Assembly (NCBI GenBank): GCA_032718475.1
Contig: JAUCBJ010001624.1
Location: forward strand, 1-61,956
Source: Nemertoderma westbladi
Taxonomy: Eukaryota; Xenacoelomorpha; Nemertodermatida; Nemertodermatidae
Direction: 5' to 3'
Length of the DNA stretch: 61,956 nt
The position numbers and the translations under genes were made by a program. Positions 46,735-56,076 of this stretch are shown piece by piece. Position 1 is the stretch's first letter. Every line of letters begins with the position of its first letter. A model generated the notes under the pieces. The model was not told the origin of the DNA and did not search any database. It was given only the letters and a program-made list of their open reading frames with translations.

Positions 46735-47335
46735 TGCCAAATCATACAGTTTATTTCCTGGTATGCATAGCTCTATTCAAGTCATTATTGATGATAAAAA
46801 TAAACTATTTAATTCTGAAGCGAAATATAAAGATTTCGAATTCATTTTTAATACAAATAATTCTAAAATTAAATTTAAATTTCCTAGAAAGTTGAAAAAA
46901 AATACAATTAAGTCTACCTGGTGATTTAATACAAATTCTAGGCATAAAACAATTATTGGATCAGAATCATCCGGGTATTCCGAATTGGGATATATACAGT
47001 ACGACTACGGTAGATGAATTAAGAAATATAGAATAGCCGATATTAATTTTAAATTATAGAGGACCAAATATTTCAGAAATTGGTATTTTACATTTTCCAG
47101 CACTGACAAACATTACACGTAATAAAGACACTATCTTCATATATACAGACATAATTGAAAGCTCTTTTGTTGGTGACGCTTTAGCTCCGCTCTTAAGAAC
47201 CTGTCCTTTAACTCAATTAAACCGAAAATATTTTAATCACGAATATGAAAGTATCTGTTATTATCCATTGTTGAATAAAAAACTAAAAACAATCTTAATT
47301 ACTTTACGTGGGAAAACGATAGACGAGGTAAAACT
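46735..47335 (+). pseudogene. Polinton penton-like minor capsid protein, C-terminal piece
   Basis: Plus-strand frames: KSYSLFPGMHSSIQVIIDD from 46735, LPGDLIQILGIKQLLDQNHP near 46915, LNYRGPNISEIGILHFPA near 47050, then IYTDIIESSFVGDALAPLLR at 47139-47198 and LKTILITLRGKTIDE at the end. The Y.DIVE...VGD..aPLLR block is diagnostic for this family. An in-frame stop (near 47035) and two shifts break it. Confidence 0.75.
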
Positions 47336-48284
47336 GAAGTCAGGACTAGGTAAGTCGGACAGACATTTATACTATCTAATGTGTTTCGGGCAGAGAGAAT
47401 TGGCCGAGGAGAGAGCGAGAAAGGTTGCCGAGGAACTGTATGACTCATGGCGGCATGGGGGTATACAACCTAGTGTAGTGTACATAGGGCCATATTTAAT
47501 CGATGCCCGGGGTATAAAATTAATGGGTTGGAACAGACCTGAAGGGGGCGAATCCGAGGTTAACCCTGAGGATTCGGCCTCGTCGGTCGGAGGGAGTTCC
47601 GGGAGGAGGGGGAAAGCTAGTAGATCGGGAAGGCGGAGGGAGTCCGTCGTAACCGATAAGTCTGCTACATCCTCCGCGAAAGAAAGACGGGTGAGAGAGG
47701 CAGGTGCCGCGTACCGTCTCGAGCTGATAGAGCATGGTCAAAGGGAAATGGATAAACGGCTAGAGGAGGGGAGAATGCGGCTAGAGAGGGAAGCGGCATT
47801 GATTAGAGAAACCGGAGAGAGGGCCGAAAGGGCTTTGAGAGGCCTTAGGGAGTGTGAGGAAATAGAGGAAAAGGAGTGTAGGGAACGTGAGGCGAGAGAG
47901 GAAAGGGAACGCAAAGAGCGCGAGGCGGAACGCAAGGAGCATGAGGCGAGAAAGGAAAGTGAACGTAAGGAGCGTGAAGCGAGGCGAAGGGAGAGTGCTA
48001 GGAAAGTAGTAGAGTTGGCTGAGCGGGACACGCGGGAGTGTGAGAGGAGAATGACAGGAGCCGAGCGAGACCAGGAGGAATTAAAGAGACGCCAAAGTGA
48101 GCTTGGGGAACATAGGGTTAGACGCACGCACGAGCTGCAACTGGTGCGGGCGGGGGCGTCTGAGAGCGAGACAGGCTCGAGTATTTTAGAGGAGCCAGGG
48201 GCCGTGGATACATTTATTAATACCAATTCAATTCAATATATTAGATTCGGTCTGTGCCGACAATTTAAAATGGTCAATCAGTGA
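47336..48284 (+). CDS. Unrecognised coiled-coil ORF at the left of the BEL region
   Basis: Open frame 47268-48284; the first 20 or so codons are the tail of the Polinton minor capsid gene, so the unrelated part starts near 47336. It has a small folded-looking part (HLYYLMCFGQRELAEERARK, IQPSVVYIGPYLIDARGIKL), a Ser/Arg-rich linker, then a long charged helix (EREAREERERKEREAERKE and similar) predicted to be coiled coil. Codon use and purine richness resemble the exonuclease-like ORF at 57218. It may be an accessory ORF or a displaced piece of the same retroelement family. No match to a known family; the true start is not visible. Confidence 0.45.
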
Positions 48285-48507
48285 AGTATGCACACACAAC
48301 ACAATTTAAAATGGTAGCGAACGATACACAATATCTATATACAATACATGTTGACAGTATATATACAATATATGGTAAGATATCAATAAATTTTCAATAT
48401 ACGAAATAAAATCATATGTAAGACACTGAAGTTGTAATTAGACAAATCAGTTGTGATTGTATGTTTTAATATTTCAGGAACCCACCGGAAAGTTATGTCA
48501 GATGATA
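48285..48507. other. AT-rich spacer, no LTR recognised
   Basis: ATATACAATAT-type text. The motif CAATTTAAAATGGT occurs twice (48260-48273 and 48302-48315). I looked for a copy of 58860-59290 here (5' LTR) and found none. Confidence 0.4.
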
Positions 48508-48960
48508 TCAGTGCGGTATGTCGAAAAATTCTAGTATACGTGTGTGTTTGTGGTCAAATGTTGCGCCACTATGGTCATAGCACTGCCGGATGAATTCGTA
48601 GTTGGCGGTCTCACCTGGTGTCAATGCCCCTGGTTTAAACCTTGACAGTAACTCCGGTTTACTGTAGTCGTAGTTGAGCAGAGGTGATATAGGTGGTATT
48701 GGGAAGAGACGCCTGCAGTTGTTGCAAGTCGACCCGGGGCCTATGTATAAACTGTTAGATGTCTGGGAATTCAGTTGGGTTAAGAAACTGAGGGTGATGT
48801 GGAGATTGGACTTTGAACACCTCGGAACTCGCAAAATTGTCCCAAGCGATGCCCCACTTACCCCACTTACAGGGACCGCACGACAGACCCAAAACTGGTG
48901 TGACCGTACGGGCGGGGGGGGGGGGGGGGGGGGGGTAATAATGATAATGGTACAGTAGAC
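48508..48960 (-). pseudogene. Unrecognised protein family, copy B
   Basis: The minus-strand frame to 48508 reads GASLGTILRVPRCSKSNLHI, YIGPGSTCNNCRRLFPIPP, LNYDYSKPELLSRFKPGALT, then EFIRQCYDHSGATFDHKHTR ILEFFDI and a stop. It aligns in order with the plus-strand frames at 23630-24065. The similarity on this strand makes the plus-strand frame over the same bases a shadow. Upstream of the G run at 48914 the family cannot be followed. Function unknown. Confidence 0.5.
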
Positions 48961-49902
48961 GTGGTTAATATTAATAGTACCGTATGGGATAATTCTAATC
49001 AAACCTTTATTGCAGGAAATACTTTGCCTAGTGGTAGTAATTTAAATTTAAATCAGAACAATCTTAATATTAATGTAGAAAATAATCCTAACATTAATGT
49101 AGCTACGCAAAGTAATCCAAATAATCAAAATAATAATAATTCAAATAATTTAATTAATGAGCCAAGCCCGAATTTACAAGATAATTCAAATGATTTTATT
49201 TCGAACGAACAAGTTAATTCCGTTCCCAATACGGGTGCTATTAATGTAAACACGTCGGGCGTGTATGGCCAGACAGATGGGGCCCAGGTAGGCCACGTAG
49301 TTGGTAGGCAGGGAGTGGCTGGGTTAGGTAGACCCGGCGAGGGCCTGGTAGGCCACATAGTTGGTAGGCAGGGAGTGGCTGGGTTAGGTAGACCCGGCGA
49401 GGGCCTGGTAGGCCACATAGTTGGTAGGCAGGGAGTGGCTGGGTTGGATGGACCCAGCGAGGGCCTGGTAGGCCACGTAGTTGGTAGGCAGGGAGTGGCT
49501 GGGTTGGATGGACCCAGCGAGGGCCTGGTAGGCCACGTAGTTGGTAGGCAGGGAGTGGCTGGGTTGGGTGGACCCAGCGAGGGCCTGGTAGGCCACGTAG
49601 TTGGTAGGCAGGGAGTGGCTGGGTTGGATGGACCCAGCGAGGGCCTGGTAGGCCGCATAGTCGGTAGGCAGGGAGCAGAGGGCCTGGTAGGCCACGCAAT
49701 AGCAGAGAGAGAGGCGGGGGTGAATAGACCCGACCGCGATAGGGTTGATGTGTCGACTAAAGAGGGATATAGTAGCGTAGTGAGAGATAGCGAAATTAGA
49801 TGTGGCGAGTGGGGGGGGGGGGGGCTACAGGGGCCCCACAACACCGAGTTAGCGGCGAGAGGGGGGGGGGGCAGAGAGTGTCCCACAGCCGTCAGCGGAT
49901 AA
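48904..49902 (+). CDS. BEL/Pao gag N-terminal extension, part 1 (Asn-rich and 20-aa repeats)
   Basis: Open from 48904 through a 22-G run, with no ATG; the first GTG is at 48961. Residues up to about 49250 are Asn-rich, prion-like low complexity (NLNLNQNNLNINVENNPN). 49270-49690 encodes six to seven copies of a 20-residue repeat built around VGRQGVAGL and P-G/S-EGLVG. Then come an acidic/Arg segment and two G runs (49811-49824 and 49861-49871). It stops at 49902, but a one-base slip in the second run continues it into the next frame. No start codon is seen, so the beginning is probably lost or reached by slippage. Confidence 0.55.
   Translation, partial: PYGRGGGGGGGNNDNGTVDVVNINSTVWDNSNQTFIAGNTLPSGSNLNLNQNNLNINVENNPNINVATQSNPNNQNNNNSNNLINEPSPNLQDNSNDFISNEQVNSVPNTGAINVNTSGVYGQTDGAQVGHVVGRQGVAGLGRPGEGLVGHIVGRQGVAGLGRPGEGLVGHIVGRQGVAGLDGPSEGLVGHVVGRQGVAGLDGPSEGLVGHVVGRQGVAGLGGPSEGLVGHVVGRQGVAGLDGPSEGLVGRIVGRQGAEGLVGHAIAEREAGVNRPDRDRVDVSTKEGYSSVVRDSEIRCGEWGGGGLQGPHNTELAARGGGGRECPTAVSG
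49280..49690 (+). repeat. 60-bp in-frame tandem repeat
   Basis: Six to seven copies of a 60-bp unit (GGCCTGGTAGGCCACRTAGT then TGGTAGGCAGGGAGTGGCTG then GGTTRGRTRGACCCRGCGAG), differing at a handful of positions. It keeps the reading frame of the gag extension. Confidence 0.95.
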
Positions 49903-50791
49903 TGCGCGGGCCGAAATAGGTAAACCGCAACAACCGGCGACGGAAAGTAATAGGGGGATTGCGAGTATCCCCAGCGGCGTGCGACCGAGCAGAGAGAGAC
50001 AGGTTGACGTCGTGAGAGGGCGGACGAAGCGTCGAGCCCGATCAGAAGAGGGAAGAAGAACAGTGGGGTTTAACCGGGAGGTCGATGAGAGATCTCACGA
50101 GCGGGAATACTCCACTGAAAGGAGAAGAAGAGAAGATAGTAGTAGAGGTATCGCCGCGAACGATAGAAGAGCGAGGACGGATAGCGAGCCGTCGGTGGTC
50201 GAGATGAGAACAGAGAATCAGTGGGGTCGGACTCCGGGAGATTGCCGTCGCCCCGGAGAGATGCGACCCGGCGAGGCGCACTACGCGCCGAGTGAGGGGT
50301 ACGCGATGTACCGGTACGAAGATGAGAACAGTAGAGAGGGGGGTCGAAGAGAAACTTTCCGACGGAATACACCTATCGATCGAGAATACGGTAGCCGCGG
50401 GGAGGATTATTCGAGAAGAATAAACTTCGATCCCGAACAACACATGCAGACTGTAGGACATACTGTAGGCCTTACTGCACATACCGTAGGCCATACTGAG
50501 AGAGGCAATGTAGGCGATAGGATAGCGTGGACAACGGGATTAAACCCGGAAGTCGCGGAATACATACCGGCGAGTAGGCCAGAAGCTGATAGGCCTATAC
50601 CGGTACCAGCACAGCAGTATGACTACAGCATGCAGGGACATAACATATACCCAGGGGAGGGGGAAATTATTGCGGATAGGTGCATGGGCCCCAACATATT
50701 AACATCAACCCCAGTACCAAACATGCCGGTGGGGGGGGGGGGGGACAGGGTGACATTCCCCCATCACAATATCAACAATATACCCCGATAG
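49872..50791 (+). CDS. BEL/Pao gag N-terminal extension, part 2 (Arg-rich)
   Basis: Frame +2, open from the G run at 49861 (AESVPQPSADNARAEIGKPQ ...) through 49979 (GTG) to a stop at 50791. It encodes many Arg/Glu/Ser (RPSRERQVDVVRGRTKRRAR), then Pro/Gly-rich text and GLNPEVAEYIPASRP. At the 14-G run 50731-50744 a one-base slip would move reading into the gag-pol frame, which overlaps by 112 bases. Arg-rich text in gag may bind RNA (inference). Confidence 0.55.
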
Positions 50792-53700
50792 GAGCAAGAA
50801 CAACGAGACCCTTGGATGAGAATAGGTCGTGTGACACAGAAATATGGAGGGGGCCGCTACCCCCGATGACATACCCAAGTCAGAGAAAGTCAAGAAATAG
50901 GACAGACGGAATGCACCAGACAGGAGAAACTATACAGCACCCATCGAATCCATTGGAAGCACAGGCGATGGGGATGGCCACGTTGATCGATGCGTTGAAA
51001 ACGAGGATTGAGTTACCACCCGTGGAACCATTCAAATTCGATGGGAGTAGGCCGGAAGAATATCTACAGTTTCGGCGCATGTATAGTAACGAAATACTAA
51101 CAAAAAACTTGACGCAGGCGGAGTGCCTAAAGTATCTACAAGTGTACACGGGAGGCCCAGCATACGACATCGTGAGGCAATATCAAGGAATAGAGGGCGG
51201 CTTCACGACAGCATGGCGGGCACTGGATAGGGAATACGGGCACCCGGCCAAGATCATCAGGCAGACGCTGAGAGGCATAACATCGGGTGGCCTACAGGAT
51301 AATCCCGTTAGCATTAAGACGTTCGCTAACAAAGTCGAAAAGGCGCTGATCGTGCTGAAGACGCTAGACGCGCCATACGAGCTCAATGCGTCCAATAACA
51401 TCACCACGATAGCGCAGGCACTACCGAGTTGGATGCGCAACAAGTGGAGGAAAATTGCTTTCTCCACTCGAGATAAGAAGGGTGCGGAACCGGGTTTAGA
51501 AGAAATGTCAAACTTCTTAAACTACGAGGCTGAACTAATAACTGACCCAGTCTATAGCGAAGATAGCCTGGGAAAGGGACCGAAGACAGACTACCATAGA
51601 CCGAAACCAGAGCACAATACATCAAACGCATTACCGAGACACAGACAATCATTGCCATACGCAGCGACGCAGGGGACTGCAAGTCCACAGCTAGCCGAAG
51701 AAAAGACAACACCATGGAGCGGACAGGGAAACAATAACAACACGAATAAACATAACCCCAGTACGCCCAGTAGGCTAAATCCAAACAATAAGAATAGTAG
51801 GGACTTTGGTACAAACGCAACTGCGATACGCAATGCACTGTATAAAGAGGGCTACGACCCAAAGAGCAAATGCCAGCTACACGCAAATGCGCTTCATCAA
51901 ACCATGAACTGCAGGTACTGGCAGGCGCTACCTAGGCAGGATCAGATAGATTATGCGTTCAGCAATAAAATCTGCTCGCGATGTGTAATGAGTGGACATA
52001 GAGCAAGGGAGTGCAAGGTGAAGCCAATAAAATTTGGTCAAAGGAGAGGCCAAACGATGGCAACCAGCACAGTAGGGGCGAAGAAGCGGGGAACAGTGTT
52101 ACTTGGAGTAGTACCAGTGCGAGTGATCGGGGAAGGCAATCGATCAGTAACAACACTAATGCTGGTCGATAGTGGAGCTGCCTTCACATTAGTTGAGGAA
52201 TGGGTGGCCGAAGAGATAGGATTGAGAACGAGGCCAAGCAGGATGGCGGTAACAACCATCTCTAGCAAAGATGAGATCCTAGAGATGAGAACAGGACGGT
52301 GCGCAATTGCAGCAGTGGCACCAGGATGCGACTATGGGGCAACCATCGACCCCATCCAAGTGATAGAGTCAATTAATATTAATGCCAGGCGACCAACCAA
52401 CATCGAGGTCGAGCAGTATAAATTCCTGGACGACATTGACTTCTCAATCCCAGACGTGGACGTTAGGAAGGTGTCCATCATAGTAGGCATGGACTGCCCA
52501 ACGGCCCACGAAAGAATGCAAACGGTCTTCGGCGAAGACAAGCAGAGTGACCCGGTGGCAATATTAACACCATTCGGGTGGACGCTGAGTGGTCCAATCA
52601 AGAGTAAGATACCATTTAGGATGTCGGAGACATCAGGATGCATGTTCGCGGGAACAATGCAGGAAATGGGTGACGAGGGAGCAGAGGAGCAGCTTAAAAG
52701 ACTGCTCAGACAGGATTTCGAGGGACTGAAAGAAACCGGAGTCGGGACCTCAGTAGAAGACAAGCAGGCTCTACAAAGCGTGGAGGAATCATTGACATGC
52801 GATGAGGGACGGTATACTATAGGAATGGTATGGAAACTACCGAAGATACCGCTGCCCGACAATAGGGGGATGGTACTCACGAGACTCCGCAAACTGAAAC
52901 AAACACTAAAACGGAGCCCCGAGAAGAATGAGTACATCCACAGAACAATTAAGAAGTACGTCGAGAAAGGATGGGCCGTGGAGTTACCGGTCGACGAGCC
53001 GAACACGGATAGGACATATTACCTGCCACTGCACGTGGCTTTAGACCCAAAGAAAGGTAAACTAAGGATGGTAGTCGACGCATCGGCAAAGACCGACGGA
53101 AAGTGCTTAAACGACTACCTGTTAGAAGGCCCAAACATATACAATTCGGGCATAGAGGTGTTACTTAGATTTAGAAATGGGAAACACGCCTTCACGTGTG
53201 ACATAGAAGGCATGTTCAACCAAGTCCGTGTAACGGAGGAAGATAGCGACAGTCAGCGCTTCTTATGGTATAACGGCGAGGAAGAACCGTCGATAATACC
53301 GGCATATAAGATGGTAGTACAGAACATGGGAGCCAAGTCGTCTTCATTTACGACGACTATGGCAGTGAGAGACACAGTAAAGGGGAAGGAAGATAGATAC
53401 AGCAGTAGGGCCGTCGATATGATTCGACGCGGCTTCTACGTAGACGACGGAATGGAGTCTGGAAATACGGTTAAGGAGATACTGGATACAGGGCGCGAGG
53501 TTCGCGACATCCTAAAGGGATCCGGCTTTAACCTGACCAAATTCCAATCCAGTTCGGAAGAATTTATCAAAGCCATAGAGGACAGGAAACCAGCATCGAC
53601 CATGGATAATCCCACAACAGCCAAAGGGCAGGACATGGCGATTAAGAGAACGGAATCCCAGCAGAAGGCATTGGGAATCGTGTGGGATAGAGAGACAGAC

Positions 53701-56076
53701 GAACTGAAGTATCAGCTGAGCCAGGAGGGCGCAGACATCCACACGAAGAGGGGTTATGTATCGTATATAGCAAGGATATACGATCCCCTAGGCCTAGCAT
53801 CCCCATTATTAGTCACGGGGAAACAGATACTCAAGAGAGTATACAAATTGAAAGATGAATGGGACGTAGAGGTACCAGAGGAAATCAAGAAGCAGTGGAG
53901 CAAGTGGACAGGAGACTTGGAGAAGATGGGAACATACAACATGCCACGGGTGTATTTCCCGGATGGGAACATGACGAATCTGGACCTACACATGTTCTCC
54001 GACGCGTCGTTGGAAGCGTACGGAGCGGCACTCTACTTAGTACAACGAGAGGGGGCTCATAAGCCAAGACTAGCCTTTAGTAAAGCGAAGTCAATGCCAC
54101 CAGATTCAGCATCAGTTCCTAAGTTAGAATTGACAGCCGTGAGACTAGGAGTAAGAGCCACAGCCTACCTAGTGGATACTATTCCCAACATAGTGGAGAC
54201 ACACTACTGGACGGACTCCATGGTAGTGCTTGGTTGGCTACACAACGAAAGGACGAGATACCCGATATTCGTCGCGAATAGAGTGGACGAAATAAGGGCG
54301 AGTACAGAATTGGAAAGGTGGCACTACTGCCCAACAGACGATAACCCAGCGGACTTGTTGTCAAGGGGCGTGGTACGCCACACTTTCTTGAAGAAGGAAG
54401 TATTGTGGCAACATGGGCCACAATTTCTGAGCGATAAGGAGGCCTGGCCGCCGATGAGAAAGGTGGACCCGGGCTCAGAAGTAGTGTCAGAGGGAGAAGA
54501 GGGAGATTCAGAGGGAGAAGAGATATACTCCCAGATGGTGAGGGAGATTAGGGACGTGCAACCAGGACGGGAACTGTGCGATAACCCGACGGATAAACTC
54601 CTCAGCTACAGTTCTAGTTGGTATAAGACCAAGAAACTAGTGGCGTACTGGAGAGCCTTCGGGAATTTCCTTGCGGGAGTTGGCAAGGACAAGAAGATCA
54701 GGACAACCATAGATCTGGAAGGAGCGGCCAAGGCAGTGATCCGCTATGAACAACGGAAGAACTACGGCGACGAGGTGGAACGCGTCGGTAACCAACAGCA
54801 CCTCCGACGGGACAGCGAGCTGATTACGCTGTCGCCACAACTCAATGACGACGGGATTCTAGTAATGAATTCTAGGGTGGGATACAACAACAGCATAGTC
54901 GTACCACCGAAACCCATCATCATTCCTACAGGATCGCCAATAGTCCACCAGATTATATGGGACTCCCACAAATCGATATTACATGGGGGCACCAACCGAA
55001 CCCTCACAGAGATAAGGAGGACCTATTGGGTCAAACAACTGAGGAAGAAGGTAAAAGCGGTAGTGGGGCAGTGCCAGACCTGCCGACGAGCGAAGAAGGA
55101 ACGAGCCGTACAGGAGATGGCGCCACTACCGGCGAGTAGGGTAAGACAGCACGACCCGCCATTTACGCATTGCGGTGTGGACATGTTCGGGCCGATAAAG
55201 ATCAAAGTGATGCGACACACGGAGAAACGCTACGGCATTATCTTCGTATGCAACAATATGCGGGCGGTAGGGATAGAACTCGCCCAAGATGCAACCGCAT
55301 CAGCGTTCATTAACGCCTTAGAAAGGTTTAGGGACCGCAAAGGTGGGACGATCGCAGTGATATACAGCGACAACGGCACTAACTTTGTGGGCGCAGAGAG
55401 CGAGATGGCAGAGGCCTTGGACATCTTGGAGGGGGAAGAAGTCAGGGCAGCCATGAGACGACGACAAGTAAAGTGGGAGAGAAGGACGCCGTACGCACCA
55501 CATACACTAGGATGCGTCGAGAGACTGGTGGGCAGTTCAAAGCGTCTAATGACGAAGCTGATGAACACCCACATGGTCACTGAGGACGTCTTACGTACAG
55601 TACTTGCGAAGTGCGAGGGGATCATTAATAGCAGACCGCTATATCCGGAGAATGATGACCCTGACTCACTAGACGTGCTAACGCCTAGCCATTTCCTAAT
55701 GGAAAGGCCAGCGACGATCGATATGCGGGGTGTAGACCCAGATGACATACACTCCCGCCAAAGTTGGAAAGTCGCTAAAGCAATAAGCGCAGAGTATTGG
55801 AGGAGGTGGGTCGAGGAATACCTACCCACGCTCCATAAGCGAAGCAAGTGGAGGAAGCCGAACAGGGAGTTAAGAGAGGGAGATCTCGTAATCGTTACGG
55901 ATGATACTATCATCAACAACCAGTGGCGGTTGGCGAGAGTTGTAGGCACTTACTCCGACGAGGACGGAAGAGTCCGATCGGTAGAAGTGCGGATAGGTGG
56001 TAAGATAGGTGCGAAGGACAGAAAAACCTACAGGAGGGCTGTGGGAAAATGCTGTCTGTTAGAAGGGGCACCTTAG
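50680..56076 (+). CDS. BEL/Pao retrotransposon gag-pol polyprotein
   Basis: One open frame of 1798 codons from a GTG; the first ATG is codon 63 (50866). Order: gag of the DUF1759 type (about 100-290); Cys/His-rich region and CCHC knuckle CSRCVMSGHRAREC (about 431); aspartic protease with LMLVDSGAAFTLVEEW (about 492); RT with HVALDPKKGKLRMVVDAS (about 783) and catalytic YVDD (about 919); RNase H with MFSDASLEAYGAAL (about 1104) and YWTDSMVVLGWL; integrase HHCC (HGGTNRT ... CQTCRRAKKE, about 1430-1470) and DDE at VDMFGPI, YSDNGTNF and HTLGCVERLVG (about 1498, 1563, 1611); C-terminal DUF5641 region. No disabling change is seen, so the enzyme part may be active. Confidence 0.97.
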   Translation: MHGPQHININPSTKHAGGGGGGQGDIPPSQYQQYTPIGARTTRPLDENRSCDTEIWRGPLPPMTYPSQRKSRNRTDGMHQTGETIQHPSNPLEAQAMGMATLIDALKTRIELPPVEPFKFDGSRPEEYLQFRRMYSNEILTKNLTQAECLKYLQVYTGGPAYDIVRQYQGIEGGFTTAWRALDREYGHPAKIIRQTLRGITSGGLQDNPVSIKTFANKVEKALIVLKTLDAPYELNASNNITTIAQALPSWMRNKWRKIAFSTRDKKGAEPGLEEMSNFLNYEAELITDPVYSEDSLGKGPKTDYHRPKPEHNTSNALPRHRQSLPYAATQGTASPQLAEEKTTPWSGQGNNNNTNKHNPSTPSRLNPNNKNSRDFGTNATAIRNALYKEGYDPKSKCQLHANALHQTMNCRYWQALPRQDQIDYAFSNKICSRCVMSGHRARECKVKPIKFGQRRGQTMATSTVGAKKRGTVLLGVVPVRVIGEGNRSVTTLMLVDSGAAFTLVEEWVAEEIGLRTRPSRMAVTTISSKDEILEMRTGRCAIAAVAPGCDYGATIDPIQVIESININARRPTNIEVEQYKFLDDIDFSIPDVDVRKVSIIVGMDCPTAHERMQTVFGEDKQSDPVAILTPFGWTLSGPIKSKIPFRMSETSGCMFAGTMQEMGDEGAEEQLKRLLRQDFEGLKETGVGTSVEDKQALQSVEESLTCDEGRYTIGMVWKLPKIPLPDNRGMVLTRLRKLKQTLKRSPEKNEYIHRTIKKYVEKGWAVELPVDEPNTDRTYYLPLHVALDPKKGKLRMVVDASAKTDGKCLNDYLLEGPNIYNSGIEVLLRFRNGKHAFTCDIEGMFNQVRVTEEDSDSQRFLWYNGEEEPSIIPAYKMVVQNMGAKSSSFTTTMAVRDTVKGKEDRYSSRAVDMIRRGFYVDDGMESGNTVKEILDTGREVRDILKGSGFNLTKFQSSSEEFIKAIEDRKPASTMDNPTTAKGQDMAIKRTESQQKALGIVWDRETDELKYQLSQEGADIHTKRGYVSYIARIYDPLGLASPLLVTGKQILKRVYKLKDEWDVEVPEEIKKQWSKWTGDLEKMGTYNMPRVYFPDGNMTNLDLHMFSDASLEAYGAALYLVQREGAHKPRLAFSKAKSMPPDSASVPKLELTAVRLGVRATAYLVDTIPNIVETHYWTDSMVVLGWLHNERTRYPIFVANRVDEIRASTELERWHYCPTDDNPADLLSRGVVRHTFLKKEVLWQHGPQFLSDKEAWPPMRKVDPGSEVVSEGEEGDSEGEEIYSQMVREIRDVQPGRELCDNPTDKLLSYSSSWYKTKKLVAYWRAFGNFLAGVGKDKKIRTTIDLEGAAKAVIRYEQRKNYGDEVERVGNQQHLRRDSELITLSPQLNDDGILVMNSRVGYNNSIVVPPKPIIIPTGSPIVHQIIWDSHKSILHGGTNRTLTEIRRTYWVKQLRKKVKAVVGQCQTCRRAKKERAVQEMAPLPASRVRQHDPPFTHCGVDMFGPIKIKVMRHTEKRYGIIFVCNNMRAVGIELAQDATASAFINALERFRDRKGGTIAVIYSDNGTNFVGAESEMAEALDILEGEEVRAAMRRRQVKWERRTPYAPHTLGCVERLVGSSKRLMTKLMNTHMVTEDVLRTVLAKCEGIINSRPLYPENDDPDSLDVLTPSHFLMERPATIDMRGVDPDDIHSRQSWKVAKAISAEYWRRWVEEYLPTLHKRSKWRKPNRELREGDLVIVTDDTIINNQWRLARVVGTYSDEDGRVRSVEVRIGGKIGAKDRKTYRRAVGKCCLLEGAP

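Larger units (their letters stand above)
39650..47335. mobile_element. Polinton/Maverick remnant, deleted and rearranged
   Basis: Holds polymerase B (plus), then protease, major capsid, pVII-like and minor capsid genes (minus), with the end of the minor capsid gene inverted to the plus strand. Integrase, packaging ATPase and the polymerase core are absent, and terminal inverted repeats were not found. Polintons normally run 15-20 kb, so about half is left. The right edge is sharp at about 47335, where GC-rich DNA begins. Confidence 0.85.

Noticed and set aside
48674-48958. Plus-strand frame of 94 codons upstream of gag
   Set aside because: The minus strand of the same bases shows protein-level similarity to 23630-24065, so the plus frame is the shadow.
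49125-49886. Minus-strand Pro/Thr-rich frames opposite the BEL gag extension
   Set aside because: Shadow of the 60-bp in-frame repeat; the plus frame leads into gag-pol.
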